A DNA stretch of 64,000 bases from an uncultured Clostridia bacterium. GTDB lineage: Bacteria > Bacillota > Clostridia > Christensenellales > Aristaeellaceae. Shown piece by piece: positions 7,703 to 16,830 of the stretch. Location: the NCBI GenBank assembly GCA_937894675.1, contig CALCQO010000046.1:110037-174036 (forward strand), given 5' to 3'. The notes beneath the pieces are model-generated. The model searched no databases, was not told the DNA's origin, and saw only the letters and a program-made list of their open reading frames with translations. How positions within the stretch are numbered: the first letter of the stretch is position 1; each line of letters begins with the position of its first letter. Both the position numbers and the translations under genes were made by a program.

Positions 7703-9631
7703 CTACTCGGCCGAAGCCTGTTGGATGCTTACATACCTTGTTTGCATGTCCAGCGGCCGGAAGGGCTTGCCGCCGTCCTCATAGAATTTGCCGAAGAACT
7801 CGATGTACTGCAGGCGACAGGAGTGCACATACGCGCCCAGGGCGTTGATGCCCAGGTTGAACAGGTGGCACACGATAAACAACACGATGGCAATCACCTT
7901 GCCGATGATGCCGCCCGACCAAACCATGCCGATAAGGATGTTGAAAACCATGCCGATGACGCCGGTGGCCAGTCCCATGCCGAACAAACGCATGTAGCTA
8001 AGCAAATCGCTAACCCAGCTGGTGATGCCGTACAGCGCGCCCAGGCCGCTGAGCAGCCGCTTGAAGGGGTTCTTTTTGTCGCGGCCCGTCATCAACAGGA
8101 TGATGACAAAGCCGACTATCGCCATGTATTTGCCGATGGCGGCAGTGGCGGGCAGCACCAGCAGCCCCAGGCCCACCAGCAGCAAGAACCAGCTGAACTG
8201 GTCAGAGAAGGCGGCAACCGGGTCGCCCCGTTTGATGTTCATGTAGGCGGCCACCCCAAGCCCGGTAAACAGGTGGATGGCGCCGATGGCAAGACAGACC
8301 GCCATCACCGGCATGGGGTCGTTGACCGCGTCCAGGGGGAAGAAGCGGCTGAAGCGGGGCAGGGGGTTAAAGCCTACCACGGTATTGAAGGCAAGGCCCC
8401 AGATGATGGTGGAGATGCCGCCGAAAATCAGCAGGTACAGCATCTTGGCGTTGCGTACCGGAATCTTTTTGATTTTGACAAAGGCCAGCAGCGCCAGCGC
8501 CATCATCAGGCCGTACCCGGCGTCGGAAAGCATCATGCCGAACAAACAAACATAGAAGGGCGCCATCACCGCGGTGGGGTCGATGCCCCGGTAGCTGGGC
8601 ATGGCAAAGCCCTCCACCACCGGCTCAAAAGCGGTGACGAAGGGGCCGTTCTTCAACAGGATGGTGGGTTCCTCATCCTCTTTGGGGTCTTCCAGGGACA
8701 CGATGGCGGAAGGCGAGGCCTTCAGCAGCATGTCCTTCAGCGGCAGGGAGGCTTCCTCGGGCACCCAGCCCTGCAGCAGGAAGGTTTGGCACGTTTCGGC
8801 GGATTCCAGTAAAGCGCTGTGCTTGCGCACCTCCAGCGTCAGCATGTCGTGCAGGATTTTCAGATCCCCGATATAGGAAGCCAGGGCTTTGCTTTCATCC
8901 TCCAGCTCTTTGCGCTGTACGGCGATGCCCGCTTCCTGCTCATTCAGGCTATGCAGATAATCCTTAACATTCTTTCCCTGCAGGGGGGTAAAGTTTTCCT
9001 GGGCGAACCCGGCGGTTTCCAGGGCAGCCCTGCCCTCTTCCAAGGCGGAATTATGGATGACCACATAAATATTGCTGTTGTCCTGGGTCTGGGAGATAAT
9101 GCGCGTTAACGCAGGCAGGGTTGACAGGGCTTCCTCCAGCTTGGGCAGGTTGCGGGTAGGCAGGCTGCCGGCCATCTGCAGCACGCTGCGGCTGGCGGAC
9201 AGTTCCCCCGCGGTGGGGGTAAAGACTTCCCAGGGTATGTATTGATCCCGCGCGGTTTTGATGCGGGTCTCCAGGGCGCGCGTTTCACCGCTGCGCCGCT
9301 CGATTTCTTCCAGACGGGTGATGATGTCTTCCAGTTCGCTTCTGCTTTGCATAACCCGCAGGGATTCTTCCTCGGGCACCACCGGGTATTGCCCGAAAGC
9401 GGGCTTAGGCTGGGTATCATAGCGGCTCAGCTTCTGCAGCGCCCAGCGGATGCGCTCCAGCGCTGCCTGCTCCTTCTGCTGGCCGGCTGTTTCCCTGGCG
9501 CGCAGTTCCTCATGCTCTTGGGGCAGCTGCGTAATCTCCACGCACTGCATGCGCTGCATCAGTTTCAACAGCTTTTCCCTGTCCTTGCGCATGGCAAGCA
9601 GGGTCAGGCGTTTCATCTTAACGATGGCCAT
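7703..9631 (-). CDS. atpI: V-type ATP synthase subunit I (a-type stator)
   Basis: Stator membrane subunit forming the ion half-channels. 642 residues: a cytoplasmic N-terminal half with long helices (about 1-340), then seven or eight membrane helices beginning around the segment FYVCLFGMMLSDAGYGLMMA. The essential arginine is present in SDLLSYMRLFGMGLATG (R548). It overlaps the upstream atpH by 14 bases and lies 41 bases before atpK. Complete, with no sign of damage. Confidence 0.96.
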   Translation of the reverse strand: MAIVKMKRLTLLAMRKDREKLLKLMQRMQCVEITQLPQEHEELRARETAGQQKEQAALERIRWALQKLSRYDTQPKPAFGQYPVVPEEESLRVMQSRSELEDIITRLEEIERRSGETRALETRIKTARDQYIPWEVFTPTAGELSASRSVLQMAGSLPTRNLPKLEEALSTLPALTRIISQTQDNSNIYVVIHNSALEEGRAALETAGFAQENFTPLQGKNVKDYLHSLNEQEAGIAVQRKELEDESKALASYIGDLKILHDMLTLEVRKHSALLESAETCQTFLLQGWVPEEASLPLKDMLLKASPSAIVSLEDPKEDEEPTILLKNGPFVTAFEPVVEGFAMPSYRGIDPTAVMAPFYVCLFGMMLSDAGYGLMMALALLAFVKIKKIPVRNAKMLYLLIFGGISTIIWGLAFNTVVGFNPLPRFSRFFPLDAVNDPMPVMAVCLAIGAIHLFTGLGVAAYMNIKRGDPVAAFSDQFSWFLLLVGLGLLVLPATAAIGKYMAIVGFVIILLMTGRDKKNPFKRLLSGLGALYGITSWVSDLLSYMRLFGMGLATGVIGMVFNILIGMVWSGGIIGKVIAIVLFIVCHLFNLGINALGAYVHSCRLQYIEFFGKFYEDGGKPFRPLDMQTRYVSIQQASAE

Positions 9632-9941
9632 CGTTTAATACCCTTTCAACGATGTACTTCGCGGCCTGGGGCACGCGGGATAAAGCCTGCTGATACGCGG
9701 CTTCCCGGGAGGCGCTGTGCTGTTTCTGGCTGCCTTCAATCATCTGGTTCACTTGCCCGCGGCGCTCTTCCAAGGCTTTGTTGTACTGTTCCCGGATTTC
9801 TTTGTCCGCGCCGCGCTCGTCAGCGGCAGCCGCTTCCTCGCTGGCCTGAACAATATCGCGCCCCTGGCGCTGGGCGTCCAGGCGCAGTTTGTCAGCGGCG
9901 GCTTCCGCTTTGCGGATGCTGTCCATGATTTCAAAAGCCAT
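9618..9941 (-). CDS. atpH: V-type ATP synthase subunit H/G-like peripheral stalk protein
   Basis: 107-residue, almost wholly helical and highly charged protein (Ala/Glu/Gln/Arg-rich from residue 8 to 85), as expected for the coiled-coil partner of subunit E. Sequence alone is not diagnostic; the call rests on being the first gene of the V-ATPase operon, the place held by the H/G (NtpF) gene in other Firmicutes. Its C-terminal 14 bases overlap atpI. An AGGGGGAG ribosome site precedes the ATG. Confidence 0.85.
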   Translation of the reverse strand: MAFEIMDSIRKAEAAADKLRLDAQRQGRDIVQASEEAAAADERGADKEIREQYNKALEERRGQVNQMIEGSQKQHSASREAAYQQALSRVPQAAKYIVERVLNDGHR

Positions 9942-10015
9942 CAGTCATCTCCCCCTCAGGCATATGGTTTCTTGATTTGGCAAACTATGGGCGGTGTTTT
10001 CTCTTGAACGAAAGG

Positions 10016-10044
10016 ATTATACCATCATACTAATGATTATTCAA
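10016..10044 (-). promoter_or_regulatory. V-ATPase operon promoter
   Basis: TTGAAT and TATAAT on the minus strand with a 17-base spacer and TGG directly before the -10. The -35 lies inside the last codons of mfd, so the ATPase operon has its own promoter rather than depending on mfd transcription. A leader of about 70 bases follows. Confidence 0.78.
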
Positions 10045-13000
10045 GATTACCGTTGTCTTTTTCTTCTTTTCCTCTGCCAGTTTGTCCATGCGGGCTGTCA
10101 GCTGCTCCATGGCGGTAATACCCTGGCGCAAGGCGGCTTCATCATCAGCCTGGGGCAGGGACAGCACCAGCGCGGGCTTTTTCCCGCCCACCAGCGTAAG
10201 GGGGCTGTCCTTGAGGGCTTCCACCAAAATGTGCAAATCCTCAATGTATTCTTCTTTCAAGCGCAGCGTTAAAAAGCCGGCGCCAAAGGTTACCATGTCG
10301 CTGCCCGCCAGCCCCGCCAGAGAGCGCAGCAGGGCGATATCCATCAATGTTATAACTTCCTGGGGCGGTTCGCCAAAGCGGTCGAGCAGATCATCCACCA
10401 GCTGCATACGGTCCTCCTGGGAGCGGATCAGGGAGATGCGCTTGTAGATTTCCACCCGCTGGCTTTGTCCGGACACATAGCTTTCCGGCAGGAAGGCGTT
10501 GACATGCAGCTCCACTCTGGTTTCCCGTTCGCTCTGGCGGCTCATAGCAAAGTCGCCCTGGGCTTCCCGCACGGCTTCCTCAATCATTTTGCAGTACATG
10601 TCATAGCCAATTACGCTGACCTGGCCGGACTGCTCGGGGCCAAAGATATTGCCCGCGCCGCGGATTTCCAGGTCGCGCATGGCGATACGGAAGCCCGCGC
10701 CAAACTCAGTAAACTCCTTGATGGCGGCCAGGCGCTTTTCCGCCGTTTCGGTCAGCGCTTTGTCTCCCTTTACCAGGAAGTAGGCGTACGCCGCCCGGTT
10801 GGAGCGCCCCACCCGGCCGCGCAGCTGGTACAACTGGCTCAGCCCGAAGCGGTCTGCGTCAAACACAATCAGGGTGTTGGCCCGGGGGATGTCGATGCCG
10901 TTTTCAATAATCGTGGTGCACAGCAGCACATTGAACTTGCCCTCGGAAAAGTCCATCATCACGTCTTCCAGGGCGTTGTCCCGCATCTGCCCGTGGGCAA
11001 TGGCAATGCGGGCTTCCGGCACCAGGTTGCGCAGGCGGGAGGCGAAAGCGTCTATCTGCTGCACCCGGTTGAACAGGAAAAACACTTGGCCGTCCCGGCC
11101 CAGCTCGCGCAGGATAGCGTCCCGCACAACCCCGTCATTGTAATCCACCACATAGGACTGCACGGGGTAGCGCTCCTCAGGCGGGGTTTCCAGCAGGCTC
11201 ATGTCCCGCACGCCCACCATGCTCATGTGCAGGGTGCGGGGGATGGGGGTGGCCGACAGGGTCAGCACATCCACTGTCTTCTTCATATTCTTGATGATTT
11301 CCTTGTGCCCCACCCCAAAGCGCTGCTCCTCGTCCACAATCAGCAGGCCTAAATCCTTAAAGCGGACATCCTTGGACAAAAGCCGATGGGTGCCAATCAG
11401 AATATCGATTTCCCCGGCCTGCATTTTGCGCAGGGTCTCCTTGTTTTCCCTCGGGCTGCGGAAACGGCTGATCATGCCGATGCCCACTGGAAATCCCTGG
11501 AAGCGCTTCTGAAAGGTGCGGTAATGCTGCTGCACCAAAATGGTGGTGGGCGCCAGCATGGCGACCTGCTTGCCACCCATCACCGCCCGGAAAGCGGCGC
11601 GCATGGCCACTTCGGTTTTTCCGTAGCCCACATCGCCGCACAGCAGGCGGTCCATGTTGACGGGCTTTTCCATGTCCCGCAGCACATCGTTGACGGCGCT
11701 TTGCTGGTCGTCCGTCAGTTCAAACTCAAAGTTTTCATCAAACTGCTGTTCCCAGGGGGAGACGGTGGGAAAGGCAAAGCCGGGGGTGGATTGCCGCTGG
11801 GCGTACAGGCGCAGCAGGTCGAAAGCCAGCTTTTGCAGCGACAGCTTCACCTTGCTCTTCTGTTTGGCCCAGGTATTGCCGCTTAAATCATTCAGCTGCG
11901 GTGCGTCCCCCTGGCCGCCGATGTATTTCTGCACCCGGTCAAACTGGTCTGTGGGCACATACAGCTTGTCGGTGCCCTTGTATTGAATCAGCAGATAATC
12001 CCGCCAGGTGCCCTCGCTCTGCAGGCGCACGGTGCCCTGGTACACGCCGATGCCGTGGTGTTCGTGCACCACATAGTCCCCGGCGCTCAGCTCCACAAAG
12101 GCCTCGATGCGGGCGCCCACATTGGCGGTTTGTTTCGTTTTTTTCTGTGACTTCCCATACAGGTCGCTGTCGGAAACCAGCATCAGCTTAGCGTCCTCCA
12201 GGATAAACCCATGGGAAATGCTCAACGGCAGCAGCGCCGCTTTGCCCCGTGCCAGTTGGTTTTCCTCCCCGTCTTGGGAGGGCAGGGGGCAGTCAAAATC
12301 ATAGAGCATCTGGCGGATGCGCTCGCTGCGGGCGGTGCCCCCCGCCAGCAGCCCCACGGCGTATCCCTGCTGGGTAAAGGCTTTGATATCATCGCTCAGC
12401 TGGCGGAACCTGCCCCGGTACTTGGTGGCGCTCAGCCCCTTCATTTGAATCAGCGCCTTGGGCTCTATACCCGCCATGCCCCGCAGTAAATCCTGCATGG
12501 TAACCACATCCAACCCCTGCAGGCGGGTTCTCACTTCCTCCAGATCGTAGAGCAGCTGCGCCTGCTCGGGCACCGCTTCCTCCCGGGTCAGCGCTTGCTG
12601 AACATCCTCATAAAAGCCGCTTAACCTGTCCTGGGCGCGGGTCAGCACCCGGTCGGGGGTGTCCAGCACCAGAAGGGGATTGTCCAGCCAGGCTTCCAGC
12701 GGCACGCTGTCGCTTGTCAGCAGCGGCTGCCACAAATGGAAGGTGGAGAAAGTGCCGCTGTCCCGCAGGCGCTCGGCGTCCCGCAGCATACGGTGATACC
12801 CGGTCATCAGCCCTACCTGCAGGCCTTCTTCCTGTTCCGGGTCATCCAAAGTTCGCTGGCTTTGCAGGGCGGAGCGCTTCTGCATAGCGCCGCGGATGAT
12901 GGCTTCCATCCGCTGGGCTGCCTGCTCTCGTTCCTCTTTGGGCAGCAGGTATTCTGCCGCGGCGGTCAGGGTGCACTCGCTCAGTCTGCCCTCACTGCGC

Positions 13001-13626
13001 TGGGTAACCGGGTCAAAGGGACGGATGGAATCCACGTCCCGGTCAAAAAATTCGATGCGGTAACCCATATCGCTTTGGGGGGGATACACGTCCACAATGT
13101 CCCCGCGCAGGGCGCATTGCCCCCGGCCTTCCACCATGTCCACCCGTTCATAACCCCATGCGGTCAGTTTGGTAATCAGCGTCTGGGGATCCAGCTGATC
13201 CGCCTGGCGCAGCACCAGAATCCGCTTCGCGGCCATTTGGGGGGAGGGAAAGCGCTGCAGCAGCGCTTCCGCCGGGGCGCACAGCACTTGAACACGCTTT
13301 TCCTGGGTGTGGCGCAGGGTCATCATGCGCTGCCACTGGCTGTCGCGGCTAACCGTGCCCTGGATAAACTGCATGTCCGCTGCGGGCAGGGCGGCGGCTT
13401 TGCCGTTATAAAAGGCGGCGCAGTCATCCCCGGCGCGCAGGGCGGTTGGCATGGTGGGCAGCACATACAGCACCGGCCTTTGCAGCGCGTCTGCAAGGGC
13501 GCAGGCGAAAAACGCGCGCTGTGACTCGGTCATGTCATAGAGCGCGGCGGTTTGTTTTTTTTGAATACTCTCCAGCGTTTGTTGGAAAGCGGGATAATCT
13601 TTTAGTGGGCTAAACAGCGGGTTCAT
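10030..13626 (-). CDS. mfd: Transcription-repair coupling factor Mfd
   Basis: DNA translocase that removes stalled RNA polymerase and recruits UvrA. 1198 residues, normal length. Order: UvrB-like N-terminal module (about 1-330), RNA-polymerase-interaction domain (around 490-560, including YVVHEHHGIGVYQG), then the RecG-like helicase module with Walker A GDVGYGKTEVA (near 660) and DEEQ box LLIVDEEQRFGVGHKE (near 767), and the TRCF C-terminal domain. Third gene of purR-pth-mfd; its start overlaps the pth end by 17 bases. The last residues (EEKKKKTTVILNNH) are a basic tail. Confidence 0.97.
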   Translation of the reverse strand: MNPLFSPLKDYPAFQQTLESIQKKQTAALYDMTESQRAFFACALADALQRPVLYVLPTMPTALRAGDDCAAFYNGKAAALPAADMQFIQGTVSRDSQWQRMMTLRHTQEKRVQVLCAPAEALLQRFPSPQMAAKRILVLRQADQLDPQTLITKLTAWGYERVDMVEGRGQCALRGDIVDVYPPQSDMGYRIEFFDRDVDSIRPFDPVTQRSEGRLSECTLTAAAEYLLPKEEREQAAQRMEAIIRGAMQKRSALQSQRTLDDPEQEEGLQVGLMTGYHRMLRDAERLRDSGTFSTFHLWQPLLTSDSVPLEAWLDNPLLVLDTPDRVLTRAQDRLSGFYEDVQQALTREEAVPEQAQLLYDLEEVRTRLQGLDVVTMQDLLRGMAGIEPKALIQMKGLSATKYRGRFRQLSDDIKAFTQQGYAVGLLAGGTARSERIRQMLYDFDCPLPSQDGEENQLARGKAALLPLSISHGFILEDAKLMLVSDSDLYGKSQKKTKQTANVGARIEAFVELSAGDYVVHEHHGIGVYQGTVRLQSEGTWRDYLLIQYKGTDKLYVPTDQFDRVQKYIGGQGDAPQLNDLSGNTWAKQKSKVKLSLQKLAFDLLRLYAQRQSTPGFAFPTVSPWEQQFDENFEFELTDDQQSAVNDVLRDMEKPVNMDRLLCGDVGYGKTEVAMRAAFRAVMGGKQVAMLAPTTILVQQHYRTFQKRFQGFPVGIGMISRFRSPRENKETLRKMQAGEIDILIGTHRLLSKDVRFKDLGLLIVDEEQRFGVGHKEIIKNMKKTVDVLTLSATPIPRTLHMSMVGVRDMSLLETPPEERYPVQSYVVDYNDGVVRDAILRELGRDGQVFFLFNRVQQIDAFASRLRNLVPEARIAIAHGQMRDNALEDVMMDFSEGKFNVLLCTTIIENGIDIPRANTLIVFDADRFGLSQLYQLRGRVGRSNRAAYAYFLVKGDKALTETAEKRLAAIKEFTEFGAGFRIAMRDLEIRGAGNIFGPEQSGQVSVIGYDMYCKMIEEAVREAQGDFAMSRQSERETRVELHVNAFLPESYVSGQSQRVEIYKRISLIRSQEDRMQLVDDLLDRFGEPPQEVITLMDIALLRSLAGLAGSDMVTFGAGFLTLRLKEEYIEDLHILVEALKDSPLTLVGGKKPALVLSLPQADDEAALRQGITAMEQLTARMDKLAEEKKKKTTVILNNH

Positions 13627-14197
13627 CTTGCTTCTTTCTATTATACTTGTTCATGGCGGCTGCCATGCCTTCCTTCACGAAAAACAGCGCGGCTTTCGCC
13701 GCCTCGTCCAGCGATGTTTCAATGGCCTCCTGATCCGCGCTGCCCATGTAGCGCGACAGCACCCAGTCAGCCAAATCCCACTGGGGCGGCGGCGCGCCTA
13801 CCCCCACCCGTACCCGGGGGAAACGGTCGCTGCCCGTCTGCTGGATGATGCTCTTCCACCCGTTGTGGGTGCCCGCGCCGCCGTGGGGGCGCAGCCGCAG
13901 GGTGCCGGGGCTTAGGTCGATATCGTCCGAAATAATCAGCACATCCTGCGGCTCCAGATGATACCAGCGCATCAACTGCTGAATGGCGATGCCGCTTTCA
14001 TTCATGTAGGTCTGGGGTTTTGCCAGAGCAATGCGCTGCCCCCCGTACTGCCCCTCCGCCACCATGGCCTGCATTTTTTTGCGCGCGCTGTGGATGCCGC
14101 ACAAATCTGCGATTCTGTCGATCACGTCAAAACCCGCGTTGTGGCGGGTGTGTACATAGGGCTGCCCAGGGTTACCCAAGCCGGCGATGAGAATCAT
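13610..14197 (-). CDS. pth: Peptidyl-tRNA hydrolase
   Basis: Releases tRNA from peptidyl-tRNA dropped by ribosomes. 195 residues. Seen: N-terminal GLGNPGQPYVHTRHNAGF with catalytic His19 and Asn9, the KPQTYMNESG motif with the substrate-binding Asn, and SDDIDLSPGTLRLRPHGGAG, all diagnostic of bacterial Pth. Its ATG overlaps the purR stop (ATGA), and its 3' end overlaps mfd, so the three genes are one transcription unit. The pth-mfd pairing is common in Firmicutes. Confidence 0.97.
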   Translation of the reverse strand: MILIAGLGNPGQPYVHTRHNAGFDVIDRIADLCGIHSARKKMQAMVAEGQYGGQRIALAKPQTYMNESGIAIQQLMRWYHLEPQDVLIISDDIDLSPGTLRLRPHGGAGTHNGWKSIIQQTGSDRFPRVRVGVGAPPPQWDLADWVLSRYMGSADQEAIETSLDEAAKAALFFVKEGMAAAMNKYNRKKQDEPAV

Positions 14198-15024
14198 AGG
14201 GTTTCGTCCCTTTCCTGGGAAAGCCAGGGGGCAGGGCGCACCAGCAGCCGGTCCGGACCGGACTCGCTGAAGAGCATCAGGGAGGTGTCGCCGCTGATGT
14301 GCCGCTCGCTGGGGTTTTCCTGCGCCAGCATAAAGGCGGAACCGATGACTTCTACATTAAACTCTTCCATCAGCGACATCATACCCCGGGCGGTGCCCCC
14401 GGCGCGGATAAAGTCATCCACAATCAGGGCTTTCTGCCCGGGTTTGACGGCGCGGCGCGCCAATGCCATGGTTTCTATGCTGCCCCGGCCGGTCACATAG
14501 TTGATGTTCACCGCGCTCCCTTCATATACCTTGCTGGAGCGCCGGGCGATAATCAGCGGCACGCCCAGGGCCTGGGCGGTCATCAGCGCGAAGGGAATGC
14601 CCTTGGTTTCCATGGTCAGCACAAAATCCGCCCCGGCGTCATAGTATTCCCCGGCGATAATGTACCCCATGCGCCGGGCGATATCGGGGGAGGAGAGAAT
14701 GTCCGACCAGTACAGGTAGCCGCCTGCCAGCAGGCGCTGGGGGTCGCAAAGCTCCCGGCTGATGTCCTCCACCTGCCGGAAGGCGTCCTTTCGGGACAGC
14801 ATGGGGCGGAACCGCACCCCGCCGGCGGCTCCGGCCAGGGTCTCCACACGGCCCAGGCCGTGCTTTTTCAGGGCGGCTTCCACAATGGCGATGTCCTCGC
14901 TCATGGTGGATTTAGCGGCCGAGAACAACCCGCAAAAATAGGGCAGGGTAAACAGCTGGTTGGGGTTGTCTGTCAGCAGGCGCGTGACAGCCGTGATGCG
15001 CTCGGTGCGCTTGGTTTTCTCCAT
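14194..15024 (-). CDS. purR: Purine operon repressor PurR (Bacillus type)
   Basis: Repressor of purine genes that senses PRPP, unrelated to the LacI-type PurR of enterics. 276 residues from the ATG at 15024. This start is chosen over the ATG at 15030 because GGAGGG lies six bases before it but directly abuts the other. Domains: winged-helix N-terminus (1-75) and a phosphoribosyltransferase-like domain with the PRPP loop LIVDDFIRAGGTARG near residue 205. First gene of purR-pth-mfd. A PurBox in its upstream region suggests autoregulation. Confidence 0.95.
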   Translation of the reverse strand: MEKTKRTERITAVTRLLTDNPNQLFTLPYFCGLFSAAKSTMSEDIAIVEAALKKHGLGRVETLAGAAGGVRFRPMLSRKDAFRQVEDISRELCDPQRLLAGGYLYWSDILSSPDIARRMGYIIAGEYYDAGADFVLTMETKGIPFALMTAQALGVPLIIARRSSKVYEGSAVNINYVTGRGSIETMALARRAVKPGQKALIVDDFIRAGGTARGMMSLMEEFNVEVIGSAFMLAQENPSERHISGDTSLMLFSESGPDRLLVRPAPWLSQERDETL

Positions 15025-15048
15025 GGTCATCCCTCCAAATTCAACCCC

Positions 15049-15054
15049 ATCATA
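15049..15054 (-). promoter_or_regulatory. purR extended -10 element
   Basis: TATGAT preceded by TGG on the minus strand, about 25 bases upstream of the purR start. No good -35 is found at 17 bases, so this promoter probably relies on the extended -10. Confidence 0.55.
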
Positions 15055-15091
15055 CCATAGACATACGAATGTTGCACCACGATTTTTACTG

Positions 15092-15104
15092 ATTGTTCGG
15101 ATTT
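15092..15104 (-). promoter_or_regulatory. PurBox (PurR operator)
   Basis: AAATCCGAACAAT on the minus strand fits the Bacillus PurBox consensus AWWWCCGAACWWT at every position. It lies between the divergent purR and tig genes, 38 bases upstream of the purR -10. A second, degenerate core (GCGAAC) lies on the opposite strand at about 15109-15114, consistent with the usual inverted arrangement but weak. Confidence 0.75.
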
Positions 15105-15149
15105 TTTCGGCGAACAGACATTATAATGATAGAAAAGCGTTCTGTTTGC

Positions 15150-15178
15150 TTGCATCCCTTGACGGCAGGTGGTATGAT
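15150..15178 (+). promoter_or_regulatory. tig operon promoter
   Basis: TTGCAT, 17-base spacer, TATGAT preceded by TGG. A second TATAAT occurs at about 15198-15203 but without a convincing -35. Confidence 0.65.
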
Positions 15179-15246
15179 AAAGTGTATTGTTCTGGGGTAT
15201 AATCTACCCGGACAATGATTTGTTTGATCAAGTAGGAGGAGTTTCC

Positions 15247-16809
15247 ATGGCTTACACCAAAGAAAAGATTTCCGGCAATCAGGTACGGTTCGACTTTACC
15301 ATCCCCGCGGAGCAGTTCGACGAAGCGATGCAGAAGGCATACCTTCAGCAGCGCGGGCGAATCAACGTGCCTGGCTTCCGCAAGGGCAGAGCCCCCCGTA
15401 AACTGATTGAGAACATGTACGGCGAAGCGGTCTTTTATGACGCTGCCTTCGACATCCTTTTCCCGGACGTCTACACGGAAGCTGTGGAAGCGGAAAAAGC
15501 CGATGTGGTGGATCAGCCCTCGGTGGACCTGAAGGAAATCGGCAGCGGCAAAGACCTGGTCTTTTCCGCCACCGTGTTTGTGTCCCCCGATGTGGAAGTT
15601 GGCAATTACAAAGGCTTGAAAGCCACCAAGTTCCTGCCCCCCATCACGGAAGAGCAGGTGGATGCCCGCGTCCAGCAGGATGTGCGCAAAGTGACCTCCA
15701 CCCAGGATGTGTCCGGCCGCGCCGTGCAGGAAGGCGACACCGTCAACCTCAACTATTCCGGTTCTGTGGACGGGGTTAAGTTCCAGGGCGGCACCGCCGA
15801 CCACCAGCAGCTGAAAATTGGTTCCAACACCTTTATCCCCGGATTTGAGGAGCAGATGGTAGGCATGGAAATCGGCGAGGAGAAGGACATTAACGTTACC
15901 TTCCCCACCGAGTACCATTCCGAGGAGCTGGCAGGCAAGGAAGCGGTGTTCCATGTGAAGGTCAACTCCCTGCAGGAAGAAGTCGTGCCGGAGTTGGATG
16001 ACGACTTTGCCCAGGACGTGTCCGAGCACCAGACCTTTGAAGAATACAAGGCCGCTCTTCGCAAAGAACTGGAAGAGATGGCGGAAAAAGACGCTGAGAC
16101 TACGGTGGAAAACAACCTCATCCAGCAGGCGGTGGACGCGTCCGACTGCGACATCCCCAGCGCCATGATCGAGCGGGAAATCGACAGCCAGGTGCGCAAC
16201 ATGAAGATGCGCATGGCCTACCAGGGTCTGCGCTATGAGGACTACCTCAAGTACACCGGCATGACCGAGGAATCCTTCCGCGACATGTACCGCATGGACG
16301 CTTCCAACAATGTCAAGACCCAATTGGTGATTGACGCCATCCGCAAGCAGGAAAAGGTGGAAGTAACCGAAGACGAGGTCAACGCCGAAGTGGACAAGCG
16401 GGCTGAGGAAATTGGCCGCGACAAGGACGAATACCGCGCCTCCCTCAGCGACAGCCAGAAGGAAAACTTCCAGGACATCGCCGCCATCCGCAAGGTGATA
16501 GACATCATCAAGGGCGCGGCGGAAATCGAAGTGAAGAACGAGGAGCCCAGCTCCCTCAACGCCGAGGAAATCATCGAGAAAACCGAGAAGGCCGCGGAAA
16601 AGGCGGAGAAGAAACCCGCCCGCAAGACAAGCAAGAAGGCGGAAGAGGACAAAGCGGCGGAGGAAGAAAAGCCCGCGCCCAAGAAGAAGGCCGCCCCCAA
16701 GAAAAAGGCGGAACCCAAGGAAAAAGCAAACGCTGAGGAAAAGACGGAAACCGCCGAAAAACCCAAAGCGAAAAGGACCAAGAAGACGGAGGAAGCCCCC
16801 GAGGCGTAA
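15247..16809 (+). CDS. tig: Trigger factor with long charged C-terminal tail
   Basis: Ribosome-bound chaperone and peptidyl-prolyl isomerase. 520 residues from the ATG at 15247, which follows TAGGAGGAG; an upstream in-frame start (15187) has no ribosome site. Seen: ribosome-binding signature GFRKGRAPRKLIENMYG (near residue 45), an FKBP-type domain (about 160-245, GDTVNLNYSGSVDG), and the helical C-terminal cradle. The family is usually 425-450 residues; here residues from about 430 onward form an extra Lys/Ala/Glu/Pro-rich tail (for example KPAPKKKAAPKKKAEPKEK). The tail is low-complexity and its role is unknown. First gene of tig-clpP-clpX-lon-ysxC. Confidence 0.96.
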   Translation: MAYTKEKISGNQVRFDFTIPAEQFDEAMQKAYLQQRGRINVPGFRKGRAPRKLIENMYGEAVFYDAAFDILFPDVYTEAVEAEKADVVDQPSVDLKEIGSGKDLVFSATVFVSPDVEVGNYKGLKATKFLPPITEEQVDARVQQDVRKVTSTQDVSGRAVQEGDTVNLNYSGSVDGVKFQGGTADHQQLKIGSNTFIPGFEEQMVGMEIGEEKDINVTFPTEYHSEELAGKEAVFHVKVNSLQEEVVPELDDDFAQDVSEHQTFEEYKAALRKELEEMAEKDAETTVENNLIQQAVDASDCDIPSAMIEREIDSQVRNMKMRMAYQGLRYEDYLKYTGMTEESFRDMYRMDASNNVKTQLVIDAIRKQEKVEVTEDEVNAEVDKRAEEIGRDKDEYRASLSDSQKENFQDIAAIRKVIDIIKGAAEIEVKNEEPSSLNAEEIIEKTEKAAEKAEKKPARKTSKKAEEDKAAEEEKPAPKKKAAPKKKAEPKEKANAEEKTETAEKPKAKRTKKTEEAPEA

Positions 16810-16830
16810 TGCCTCCAATAAGGAGAAACC

